Assembly (NCBI GenBank): GCA_022563625.1
Contig: JADFNA010000157.1
Span: 1-5,321 of the forward strand
Length of the DNA: 5,321 nucleotides
Reading direction: 5' to 3'
Source of the DNA: Candidatus Zixiibacteriota bacterium
Lineage (GTDB): Bacteria > Zixibacteria > MSB-5A5 > GN15 > JACZUZ01
Positions 1-5,321 of this stretch are shown piece after piece. Position numbers and translations under genes: made by a program. The first letter of the stretch is position 1, and the number at the start of each line of letters is the position of its first letter. The notes below the pieces were generated by a model. It saw nothing but the letters and a program-made list of their open reading frames with translations, was not told the origin of the DNA and did not search any database.

Positions 1-582
1 GAGATCGGAATTGCCCAGCTTGAGCACCGGCAGGTCGTCGGCCTGGATCTGCAGCACGGCCAGATCGGTGGCCGGGTCTAGTCCCACCAACTGTGCCTCA
101 TACACAAATCCTGCTGAGGTCGTGACCTTGATTTTTTGAGCGTCCTCGACCACATGATTATTGGTCAACACATATCCGTCGGGACGGAAGAAAAACCCGG
201 TCCCGGAACTGGTTGTTGATGGTTTGCGGCCAGAGTTAAAAAAGCTGAATCGGTCTTTTGAGCCGCGCTCGGCCGAAACTGCCACGACAGCATCTGCGGC
301 GGCATCAATCACCGACACAAACGGCGAACTCAGCTCAGACCCGGCCTGCGGGGATTTTGAGCCGGTGAAGTGTATCAGCGGTCCGTTGGCGATTGAACGA
401 GCGCTAAAATCCAGTTGAGAGGCTATCAGAATGCCGACCAGCGTGAACGTAATCGCTGTCAGCCCGAGCGCGCCAAGGCGTTTTGCAGATGGCTTTGCTG
501 ATCCCTGTGCCGATGACCCCGAGGATAGATTCCCCACCGGTTTGTCCCCCCTTGAAGATGTTCGATAATCTCGCGTGTTCAC
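1..582 (-). CDS. htrA: HtrA/Deg family membrane-anchored serine protease, N-terminal part (cut by window edge)
   Basis: This is a trypsin-like envelope quality-control protease of the HtrA/DegP/DegQ family; 194 residues are visible and the rest lies beyond position 1. A Ser/Gly-rich cytoplasmic leader of about 35 residues is followed by one hydrophobic segment (about 36-56, LGALGLTAITFTLVGILIAS), probably an uncleaved anchor that puts the protease on the outer face of the membrane. The catalytic His is H143 in YVLTNNHVVEDA and the catalytic Asp is D173 in LDPATDLAVLQI, followed by the typical LPVLKLGNSD stretch. The GNSGGP serine and the PDZ domains are outside the window. The start is read as GTG at 582-580 because AAGAAGGGA (complement of 592-600) lies about 9 bases upstream and a good promoter precedes it. 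The frame stays open upstream to a stop at 661-663, so a longer start (TTG at 633-631) cannot be excluded, but it lacks such a site. The family call is firm; the subfamily (DegP, DegQ or DegS) cannot be decided. Confidence 0.92.
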   Translation of the reverse strand, partial: MNTRDYRTSSRGDKPVGNLSSGSSAQGSAKPSAKRLGALGLTAITFTLVGILIASQLDFSARSIANGPLIHFTGSKSPQAGSELSSPFVSVIDAAADAVVAVSAERGSKDRFSFFNSGRKPSTTSSGTGFFFRPDGYVLTNNHVVEDAQKIKVTTSAGFVYEAQLVGLDPATDLAVLQIQADDLPVLKLGNSDL

Positions 583-635
583 AGCCTGAATTCCCTTCTT
601 TTGGGCCCCAACAGGTTTGTGCCACGGAGCCAAGT

Positions 636-664
636 AGTATAACTCATTATCACATATTAGTCAA
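636..664 (-). promoter_or_regulatory. Sigma70-type promoter of the htrA-like gene
   Basis: On the minus strand there is a -35 box TTGACT (664-659), a spacer of exactly 17 bases and a -10 box TATACT (641-636). Each box differs from consensus at one position. Transcription would begin near 629-630 and give a leader of about 47 bases before the GTG start at 582. A second -10-like hexamer, GATAAT, lies inside the spacer at 650-645. No experimental support is available; the call rests on the match and on its position upstream of the gene. Confidence 0.7.
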
Positions 665-672
665 GGCCTAAA

Positions 673-699
673 TTGACAGCATAAACTACACTATAAACT
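673..699 (+). promoter_or_regulatory. Weak candidate promoter for the aldolase operon
   Basis: A perfect -35 hexamer TTGACA lies at 673-678. The best -10 partner is TAAACT at 694-699 (four of six consensus positions), with a short 15-base spacer; TAGTAT at 699-704 would need a 20-base spacer. Neither is ideal, so the promoter may need an activator or may be elsewhere. It would leave a leader of about 200 bases before the aldolase ATG at 914. It sits back to back with the htrA promoter, the two -35 boxes being 8 bases apart. Confidence 0.3.
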
Positions 700-709
700 A
701 GTATAAACT
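681..709 (+). repeat. Three tandemly arranged ATAAACT direct repeats
   Basis: ATAAACT occurs exactly at 681-687, 693-699 and 703-709; the last two copies extend to TATAAACT, and the first two are followed by A. Start-to-start spacing is 12 and 10 bases, close to one helical turn, so the copies face the same side of the DNA. They overlap the -10 region of the candidate forward promoter and lie 17-45 bases upstream of the htrA -35 box. Short helically phased repeats between divergent promoters are typical of operator sites; here that role is inferred. AT-richness alone could also produce such a pattern. Confidence 0.45.
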
Positions 710-913
710 GCAGGGGGATTTCCAGTTAGCCCTGGTGAATCCATGCCGCGCTTGTTATACGCCCGTCGGCTCCCCGAAGTTTCTATGATCAAATTTGGGG
801 CCGAATTCTATGGTTGTTGGGATACTTCTTATAGAGAAAGCGACTCATCGTTTTGCCCTCCGGCGCCGTCTCCGGCTTGACGGACCGGCGCTTTAACTTT
901 ACCTTTGTGGATC

Positions 914-1567
914 ATGAGCGAATCCGGACAAGAACAACTGCGCCAGCGACTTGTGATAGTCGGGCGGGAGCTGTATCAGCGCCGCTATGTCTCGGCATGT
1001 GAGGGAAATATCTCACTGCGAACCGGGTCTGGAAATGTTCTAATTAGCGCGGCCGGCTCGAATCTCGGAAAACTTAATTCAGCAGACATTATCGAAATCG
1101 ACCTGGCGGGCAAACAAACCGGAACACAAACGTCCAGAGACAGCGGTCCTTCATCAGAATCCGGGATGCATCTGGCGGTCTATATCGCTCGGGAGGAAGT
1201 TTCCGCCTGTGTTCACTCCCATGCTCCTTATGCCACAGCCTATGCCGTGGCCAGCAAGGAGCCCGAGGAAGACATCCTGCCCGAAGTTGTGGCTCTGGTC
1301 GGGCCGATTCGCCTGACTCAGTACGCCTCTCCCGGGACCCCTGAGGTGGGAGAGTCACTACAGCCGTTTCTGAGCGAGTGTAACGCCTTCCTGCTCAAAA
1401 ACCACGGTCTGTTGACTATTGGCGAAAACCTGAAAGTCGCCCATCAGCGGCATGAGATAGTCGAAAGTTATCTGAAGATTCTGACAATCGCTTCGAGTTT
1501 GGGGAATATCGACAAACTCCCGCCTGCGGAGATTACACGGCTGAAGAAACTGCTGGCTGAAAGCTGA
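914..1567 (+). CDS. Class II aldolase/adducin family protein (L-fuculose-phosphate aldolase type)
   Basis: This is a 217-residue zinc-dependent aldolase-fold protein, the usual length for L-fuculose-1-phosphate aldolase and L-ribulose-5-phosphate 4-epimerase relatives. These cytoplasmic enzymes cleave or rearrange sugar phosphates through a zinc-stabilised enediolate. Visible motifs in order are CEGNISLR (29-36), an ISAAGSNLGKL segment (44-54) where relatives often have a TPSG motif, SSESGMH with the expected catalytic acid E82, the zinc pair H101-S-H103, LLKNHG (160-165) and RHEIVE with the third zinc ligand H180. All metal ligands and the acid are present, so it should be active. The ATG at 914 is preferred over an in-frame TTG at 905; neither has a strong ribosome site. 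The aminotransferase homologue begins 135 bases after the stop and they are probably co-transcribed. Substrate is unknown: the Ala-Ala-Gly-Ser variation in the phosphate-binding region and the lack of sugar-kinase or isomerase neighbours argue against naming it fucA. Confidence 0.85.
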   Translation: MSESGQEQLRQRLVIVGRELYQRRYVSACEGNISLRTGSGNVLISAAGSNLGKLNSADIIEIDLAGKQTGTQTSRDSGPSSESGMHLAVYIAREEVSACVHSHAPYATAYAVASKEPEEDILPEVVALVGPIRLTQYASPGTPEVGESLQPFLSECNAFLLKNHGLLTIGENLKVAHQRHEIVESYLKILTIASSLGNIDKLPPAEITRLKKLLAES

Positions 1568-1605
1568 GAGCAGCCGCGGTCACATTCGGCCGACAATTTG
1601 GGTCA

Positions 1606-1624
1606 GCCGCTTGCCAGAGGCGGC
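1606..1624 (+). other. Small hairpin in the aldolase-aminotransferase gap
   Basis: GCCGCTT (1606-1612) can pair with AGGCGGC (1618-1624) around the five-base loop GCCAG, giving a 7-bp stem with one G-T pair. No run of T follows (CTGTTGCAGG), so it is not a canonical intrinsic terminator and the downstream genes can still be read through. It may influence mRNA processing or stability between the two genes, or be a chance fold in GC-rich DNA. The rest of the 135-base gap shows only an eight-A run at 1690-1697 just before the next gene. Confidence 0.3.
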
Positions 1625-1702
1625 CTGTTGCAGGTATGTTGTAGAGCGGGTTTCGGGAGAAAAAAGTCTTGGGGAAAACAGTTTCAGCTAAAAAAAATAT
1701 CT

Positions 1703-2869
1703 ATGCCTAAGAGAATCATAATTGACCGGGCCGACCGGCTGTACCAGATGCCCCGCTTAACAGATGCATTCTATCCTCAGCCGCCGATCCTCGGCGGCCG
1801 GAAATTCGGAACGCTTGATCTGGGCAGACCGAACTGGGTTGATGCGGACTCCCGGCCAAAACCCCGCGAGATCACAGCGGAAGCGCTTGGCGCCGCAGGT
1901 CAAGAGCAAATCGGCGCCTTGCAGACAGCCGTAGCCGAATGGGCCGCGCGTGAACTGGGAGTAAAAATAAATCCTGAGCGAGAAGTGTTTGTTGCGAGTG
2001 GAACGTGCGAACTGCTGTCCCTGGTCGGACTGGCTTATCTGGACCCCGGCGATCTGGCGCTGTATCCTAATCCCGGGTATCCGGCCTACAGGCAGTCAAT
2101 CCTGACCTATGGCGCCGAATCGGTGGCCTATAATCTAACAGAAAAGCGCGAATTCATGCCCCGCCTCAAGCAGTTTTCCGAACATCTGGGACGCGCCGCC
2201 CGCGCAATGTTCATCAACAATCCGCATAATCCCAGCGGGGCTGAACTGGATATGGAAAAACTCGACGAGCTTCTGTGGCTGGCCGCCCGCCAGAATCTGC
2301 TGTTGATTAACGACGCTGCATATGTCGCTTTTTCAGACTGTGAGGATGTTTCACTGATGGGTTCCCCCAGCGGACGCCGAATCGGGTTGGAGTTTTACAG
2401 CCTGACATTCCTGCGCGTGAACGGGCGGCTGCCGGTCGCTTTCGCCATTGGCGCAAAAGATCTGATCGCCGGCCTGCGCGCCGCGGGCCATGTGCGCGGG
2501 ACCGAAGTCTTGCGTTACCGGGTTGATGAAGCTATTGAAGCGCTCGCAGAGTATCCGTCGGCTGAGCTGCATTCGCTGCGTTCACGAATCCGTGATGCTT
2601 GGGCGCCCGCGCAGGAGTTGTGCCAGGCGCTGGGGCTGACAGCGGTCAGCCGCCAGGGGTTTCCGTACCTGCTGGCGCGCTTGCCAAAAAGAACTTCTTC
2701 GCAATCATTCGCCGGTACTCTTATGCGGCGTTATGGGCTGGTGACACTCCCCGGAGTTGCGTTTGGTGATTTGGCCGAGGGGTATATTCGGATGGCATTA
2801 ACAAACGGGCCGCTGCCTTTTCAGGAGGCCCTCCAAAGAGTGAAAGCGCGTAAGCTGCGGGCGGGATAA
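1703..2869 (+). CDS. Class I/II aminotransferase homologue lacking the PLP lysine
   Basis: This 388-residue protein has the fold type I aminotransferase architecture, nearest by eye to the LL-diaminopimelate/aspartate aminotransferase group. Motifs in order are VASGTCELLSLVGLAYLDPGD (97-117), YPNPGYPAYRQS (121-132), INNPHNPSG with the cofactor-contacting N176 (171-179), INDAAYVAF with D204 and Y207 (202-210), and the C-terminal LPGVAFG...GYIRMAL (349-366) with R363, the usual substrate-carboxylate arginine. The SxSKxxxxxGxR block should follow at about 233-244, but it reads YSLTFLRVNGRLPVAFAIG: F236 replaces the Schiff-base lysine and P244 the phosphate-binding arginine, with flanking spacing intact. 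A conventional transamination is therefore unlikely; it may be a cofactor-repurposed enzyme, a PMP-using enzyme or a binding protein. ATG at 1703 is chosen because the fold begins right after it; an in-frame TTG at 1598 would add 35 unmatched residues. Ribosome site is weak. folB starts one base after the stop. Confidence 0.85.
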   Translation: MPKRIIIDRADRLYQMPRLTDAFYPQPPILGGRKFGTLDLGRPNWVDADSRPKPREITAEALGAAGQEQIGALQTAVAEWAARELGVKINPEREVFVASGTCELLSLVGLAYLDPGDLALYPNPGYPAYRQSILTYGAESVAYNLTEKREFMPRLKQFSEHLGRAARAMFINNPHNPSGAELDMEKLDELLWLAARQNLLLINDAAYVAFSDCEDVSLMGSPSGRRIGLEFYSLTFLRVNGRLPVAFAIGAKDLIAGLRAAGHVRGTEVLRYRVDEAIEALAEYPSAELHSLRSRIRDAWAPAQELCQALGLTAVSRQGFPYLLARLPKRTSSQSFAGTLMRRYGLVTLPGVAFGDLAEGYIRMALTNGPLPFQEALQRVKARKLRAG

Positions 2870-2870
2870 G

Positions 2871-3338
2871 ATGGACACAATACGCCTTATGAACATGTCG
2901 TTTTATGGTTTTCACGGTGTGACAGCGGCCGAAAAAGAAACCGGCAGGCGTTTTGAGGTGGACTGCGAACTGAAGATTGATGTCGCCGAGCCTGGACAAA
3001 CTGACATGCTCTCTGATACCGTGGATTACACTGCGGTGTACAAAAGCATAGAAAAAATAGTGGCCGGTAAAGCGTATGCGCTGACCGTCTCGCGGAGTCG
3101 GGGTCGATGGGAAGGTCGGCCGAAAGGGCAGATCTACGGGTACACGATTCGGACCGATCACTGGCGGTACACCGAGTGGGGCGGCGGCACGTACGGCGTC
3201 GAATTGTACGACCATCGGACGGACCCGTACGAATACACGAACCTCGCCGCCAAATCGGGGCAGGCAGGTGACGTTGCGCGTCTTCGGAAACTTCTCGTCG
3301 AGGCCAAGGTGCGAGCCGGCGCGACGCGGACGCGGTGA
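2871..3338 (+). CDS. folB: Chimeric ORF: N-terminal half of dihydroneopterin aldolase (FolB) fused to a sulfatase tail
   Basis: The 155-residue reading frame has two unrelated parts. Residues 1 to about 69 are the start of dihydroneopterin aldolase, the folate-pathway enzyme converting 7,8-dihydroneopterin to 6-hydroxymethyl-dihydropterin plus glycolaldehyde. MSFYGFHGVTAAEKETG (9-25) contains the conserved FxGxHG and the active-site Glu (E21), followed by FEVDCEL and the VDYTAVY motif (51-57) used in pterin binding and assembly. FolB normally runs to about 115-125 residues; here the second half, with the LxExLA helix and the catalytic lysine, is absent. From about residue 70 the sequence is the C-terminus of a sulfatase, so this ORF should not work as FolB. 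The start ATG lies one base after the aminotransferase stop, with GGGA at 2863-2866 as likely ribosome site, which suggests translational coupling. I regard the N-terminal identification as secure and the fusion itself as probably artificial. A real fusion product is possible but has no functional logic I can see. Confidence 0.75.
   Translation: MDTIRLMNMSFYGFHGVTAAEKETGRRFEVDCELKIDVAEPGQTDMLSDTVDYTAVYKSIEKIVAGKAYALTVSRSRGRWEGRPKGQIYGYTIRTDHWRYTEWGGGTYGVELYDHRTDPYEYTNLAAKSGQAGDVARLRKLLVEAKVRAGATRTR
3066..3090. other. Probable chimeric junction (assembly breakpoint or recombination point)
   Basis: Upstream of this interval the frame reads as FolB and downstream as sulfatase, so the join lies here. 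The amino acids across it, GKAYALT, would suit either family: FolB proteins often have an aromatic residue then LxE at this place, and sulfatase tails have a similar short segment before the RTDxWRYTEW block. A short shared stretch of DNA around GCGTATGCGCTGAC (3072-3085) could therefore have bridged two genomes in an assembly graph. GC content rises from 47% (2881-3060) to 62% (3121-3300). The exact base cannot be fixed by eye. Confidence 0.65.
3078..3338 (+). pseudogene. C-terminal fragment of an iduronate-2-sulfatase-like sulfatase
   Basis: The last ~85 residues of the 2871-3338 frame match the C-terminal end of arylsulfatase-superfamily proteins of the iduronate-2-sulfatase type. The signature is YTIRTDHWRYTEW (residues 91-103 of the frame) followed by GVELYDHRTDPYEYTNLA (109-126) and a closing helix with VARLRKLL. 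Full-length members have roughly 450-500 residues, with the formylglycine motif CxPxR near the N-terminus; none of that is present, and no upstream remnant is visible in any frame. The fragment keeps its natural stop codon (TGA 3336-3338), so only the 5' side is lost. Base composition matches the DUF885 gene downstream and not folB upstream, so this piece belongs to the right-hand genome. It is a fragment, not a functional enzyme. The left boundary is approximate, within 3066-3090. Confidence 0.75.
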
Positions 3339-3434
3339 TCGATTCGCATGCATCAACGGCCGACGGTTCCCGTTCGCTGTGTGAGAGCGTGAAAGGAAGC
3401 GCAGATGACAGCGCATCGCCACAGCCGAAGCTGG

Positions 3435-3511
3435 GGGTGGCATGGGCAAACTTGTTTGCCCGTGCTCTCGCGGAGGGTGGACACGGGCAAACAAGTTTGC
3501 CCATGGCACCC
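3435..3511. repeat. 77-bp inverted repeat with nested palindromes (REP-like)
   Basis: Two 30-base arms (3435-3464 and 3482-3511) are reverse complements with a single mismatch (G3440 against G3506), around a 17-base loop. Each arm is itself nearly palindromic: GGGCAAAC-TT-GTTTGCCC in the first and GGGCAAAC-AA-GTTTGCCC in the second. The DNA can thus form either one long hairpin or two small ones. No T-run follows, so it is not a standard terminator, although a long stem between genes could still protect or end the upstream mRNA. The build resembles dispersed REP/BIME-type elements and I expect further copies elsewhere in the source genome, which this window cannot show. It lies between the sulfatase stop and the DUF885 signal peptide. 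Confidence 0.85.
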
Positions 3512-3527
3512 AACGTCGTCCCGACGT

Positions 3528-5312
3528 ATGTATCGCGACACGAGACTTGCCTCATGGTTGTTTGTCGTCGTGCAGGTAGGAGTGATGGGTCCGGTGACGC
3601 GAGCCGACTCCGCGGCGGATAGACAGTTCGAACGGCTTGCGGCGCGCTTCATCGACGAATTCCCGGCCCTGTCGCCGGTTTCCGCGACCGGGCTCGGCGA
3701 TCATCGTTACGACGGTCAGCTCAATGACGTGAGTGCCGAGTCCCGTGCTCGACAGGCTGCGTTCAACCGAACGATTCTCGCCGCGTTGGCTCGCATCGAG
3801 ACGGACAAGTTGTCGCCGGCCAATCGCGTGGACCACGCGCTCCTGAAACATCGCTCAGAGGCGAGTCTTTGGCGAGCGGAACGGCTCGAGGAATGGGCGT
3901 GGAATCCGCTGGTCTACACGAGGCTCGCCGGCAATGCGGTCTATGGCCTGACGGCGCGCGAGTTCGCGCCGCTGCCTCAACGCCTTGCCCATGTGGCGGA
4001 CCGACTGGAAGAATTCCCCCGGCTCTTTCGTCAGATTCGGGCCACGCTCGAACCGAAGCGCGTGCCGAAGGTGCACGCGGAAACGGCGATCAAGCAGAAT
4101 CGGGGCGTGCTGAGCGTCATCGAGAACACGGTGGTGCCGCATCTGGCGGCGCTGCCGGAAGGCGAACGCCAGCGTCTGGAGCGCGCGATCGTTAGTGCCC
4201 GGCAGGTCGTCACTGAACATCAACAGTGGCTCGAGACAGAATTGCTGCCGCAAGCGACGGGGGACTTTCGGATCGGACGCGAACGCTTTGACCAGAAGCT
4301 CGCCTTTACGCTGCATACGCCGTTGACTCGCCAACGAATCCGAGAGCGGGCCGATAGTGAACTCCGCCGCGTGCGGGATCAGATGTTCGACATTGCCAAG
4401 CAGGTCTATGTGCAGGCGCATCCGTTCACGAAGTTTCCCGCTCGCCCGTCCGACGCCTACAAGCAGTCCATCATCCGCGCGGGCCTGGAAATGGCCTATC
4501 AGGAGACGGTTGCCGGCGACGCGATCGTGGAAACGGCCAAGCATTCGCTCGCGTTGGCGACCGAATTCGTTCGTCGAAAGGACCTCATGACGATTCCGGA
4601 CGATCCGGTCGAGATCATCGTCATGCCCGAGTTTCGGCGCGGCGTGTCGCTGGCCTATTGCGACTCGCCCGGGCCGCTCGATGTGGGGCAGAAGACCTTT
4701 TATGCGGTGGCTCCCTTGCCGCTGAACTGGACGACGGATCAGGTTCGGTCGTTCATGCGTGAATACAACCTGCGCTCGATTCACAACCTGACCATTCACG
4801 AGGCGATGCCGGGGCACTTTCTTCAACTCGCGCACTCGAATCGCTACCCGGGGAAACTGCGAGCCGTGCTTTCGTCGGGCGTGTTCATCGAAGGGTGGGC
4901 GGTGTATGTCGAGCAGGTGATGCGAGAGGAGGGCTTTCTCGACGGCGATCCGCTCATGCAACTGATCGTGCTCAAATGGTATCTGCGCGGCATCGCCAAT
5001 GCCATCATGGATCAGGCGATTCATACCGAGAACATGAGTCGCGATGCGGCCATGCGATTGATGATCGAGGACACGTTTCAGGAGGAGCGCGAAGCGGCGG
5101 GCAAGTGGGTCCGTGCCCAACTGACGTCCACGCAGCTTTCCACCTATTTCGTGGGCTACCTGGAACACATCGACATGCGCGAGGAAGCGAAGCGGCGTTG
5201 GGGCGATGCGTTCAATCTCAAGGCGTACCACGACAAGGTCATGTCGTTCGGCTCGCCGCCTACGCGTTTCGTGCGATCGCTCCTGTTTGCGGAAGGGATC
5301 GCGAACGAGTAG
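3528..5312 (+). CDS. Secreted DUF885 family protein (putative metallopeptidase-like)
   Basis: This complete 594-residue protein fits the usual length and layout of the DUF885 family (PF05960). It starts with a signal peptide: basic/polar MYRDTRLAS, a hydrophobic core (about 9-23) and a probable cleavage after TRA near residue 27, so it is exported. The body is helical and rich in Arg/Glu. The family hallmark HEAMPGHFLQLAHS is at H424-E425...H430, followed by EGWAVYVEQVM with E455 and E462. An HE-x4-H pair with a Glu about 25-30 residues later resembles a zinc site, and the family is generally treated as peptidase-like; the exact substrate is unknown. ATG 3528 was chosen because the signal peptide starts there, although it lacks a ribosome site. 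An in-frame ATG at 3405 has a good one (AAGGAAG at 3394-3400) but would add 41 residues encoded largely by the inverted repeat. ATG 3585 would remove most of the signal peptide. The gene is GC-rich like the sulfatase fragment upstream. Confidence 0.88.
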   Translation: MYRDTRLASWLFVVVQVGVMGPVTRADSAADRQFERLAARFIDEFPALSPVSATGLGDHRYDGQLNDVSAESRARQAAFNRTILAALARIETDKLSPANRVDHALLKHRSEASLWRAERLEEWAWNPLVYTRLAGNAVYGLTAREFAPLPQRLAHVADRLEEFPRLFRQIRATLEPKRVPKVHAETAIKQNRGVLSVIENTVVPHLAALPEGERQRLERAIVSARQVVTEHQQWLETELLPQATGDFRIGRERFDQKLAFTLHTPLTRQRIRERADSELRRVRDQMFDIAKQVYVQAHPFTKFPARPSDAYKQSIIRAGLEMAYQETVAGDAIVETAKHSLALATEFVRRKDLMTIPDDPVEIIVMPEFRRGVSLAYCDSPGPLDVGQKTFYAVAPLPLNWTTDQVRSFMREYNLRSIHNLTIHEAMPGHFLQLAHSNRYPGKLRAVLSSGVFIEGWAVYVEQVMREEGFLDGDPLMQLIVLKWYLRGIANAIMDQAIHTENMSRDAAMRLMIEDTFQEEREAAGKWVRAQLTSTQLSTYFVGYLEHIDMREEAKRRWGDAFNLKAYHDKVMSFGSPPTRFVRSLLFAEGIANE

Positions 5313-5321
5313 CGCCGAGTC

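Larger units (their letters stand above)
583..913. other. Divergent intergenic region between htrA-like gene and aldolase
   Basis: This 331-base gap separates two divergently transcribed genes. The htrA end holds that gene's leader and promoter. The middle (about 640-710) is AT-rich and carries the triple ATAAACT repeat and a TTGACA box facing the aldolase. From about 711 to 913 I see no conserved RNA or riboswitch motif. The GC-rich stretch 862-892 could fold locally: CCGTC at 866-870 can pair with GACGG at 879-883, but no T-run follows. A 45-codon reading frame at 743-880 is not convincing as a gene. Confidence 0.6.

Noticed and set aside
161..671. Short frames on both strands overlapping the htrA-like gene and its promoter
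   Set aside because: The minus-strand frame ending at 1 carries clear HtrA motifs (TNNHVVEDA, DPATDLAVL), so the other frames here are incidental.
743..880. A 45-codon ATG reading frame in the leader before the aldolase
   Set aside because: Its ribosome site is weak, the product resembles no family I recognise and the C-terminus is low-complexity Pro/Ala/Ser. It may be chance or at most a small leader ORF.
1669..1710. A 13-codon TTG-started frame with GGGAG upstream, overlapping the aminotransferase start
   Set aside because: Considered as a coupling leader peptide or as an upstream start with slippage on the A-run 1690-1697. It is too short, and the aminotransferase fold is complete from 1703.
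3435..3511. The inverted repeat as an intrinsic terminator of the upstream gene
   Set aside because: The stem is long enough, but no T-run follows either arm and the nested palindromes fit a REP-like element better.
2721..3555. Long reverse-strand open frames across the folB-sulfatase region
   Set aside because: They cross the composition break, overlap recognisable plus-strand domains and give Arg/Pro/Ser-rich products with no family features.
3855..5231. A 458-codon reverse-strand frame opposite the DUF885 gene
   Set aside because: It is an antisense shadow of a GC-rich gene. The plus strand encodes a full DUF885 protein with signal peptide and the HEAMPGH motif, while the reverse product shows no domain.

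Overview
The window looks like pieces of two bacterial genomes joined near position 3080. The left part (about 1-3070) has moderate GC; a hand count gives 85/180 (47%) over 2881-3060. It has recognisable sigma70-type signals and tightly packed genes. The right part (about 3080-5321) is clearly richer in GC; 111/180 (62%) over 3121-3300. It carries a sulfatase tail, a secreted DUF885 protein and a long palindromic repeat, a combination I associate with Planctomycetota-like genomes. The left-hand organism cannot be named from the sequence; it is a bacterium with a membrane-anchored HtrA protease. These lineage remarks are inference.

Layout. Positions 1-582 (minus) hold the N-terminal part of an HtrA/Deg serine protease, cut by the window edge, with a very good promoter at 636-664. 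A divergent intergenic region (583-913) carries three ATAAACT repeats and a weaker forward promoter candidate. On the plus strand follow a class II (fuculose-phosphate type) aldolase (914-1567), a fold type I aminotransferase homologue (1703-2869) and, one base later, the first half of dihydroneopterin aldolase FolB (from 2871). These three probably form one transcription unit. The FolB reading frame then passes without a stop into the last ~85 residues of an iduronate-2-sulfatase-like protein, ending at 3338. After that come a 77-bp inverted repeat (3435-3511) and a complete DUF885 gene with signal peptide (3528-5312).

The two points most worth attention are these. First, the aminotransferase homologue keeps most fold motifs (SGT, NPHNPSG, the ND..Y strand, C-terminal Arg) but has Phe where the PLP-binding lysine should be and Pro where the phosphate-binding arginine should be, so it is probably not a normal transaminase. 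Second, the FolB-sulfatase ORF is best explained as an assembly chimera or a recombination breakpoint, not as a real fusion protein; gene-neighbourhood conclusions should not be carried across about 3066-3090. I found no tRNA, rRNA, CRISPR array, transposase or convincing intrinsic terminator.
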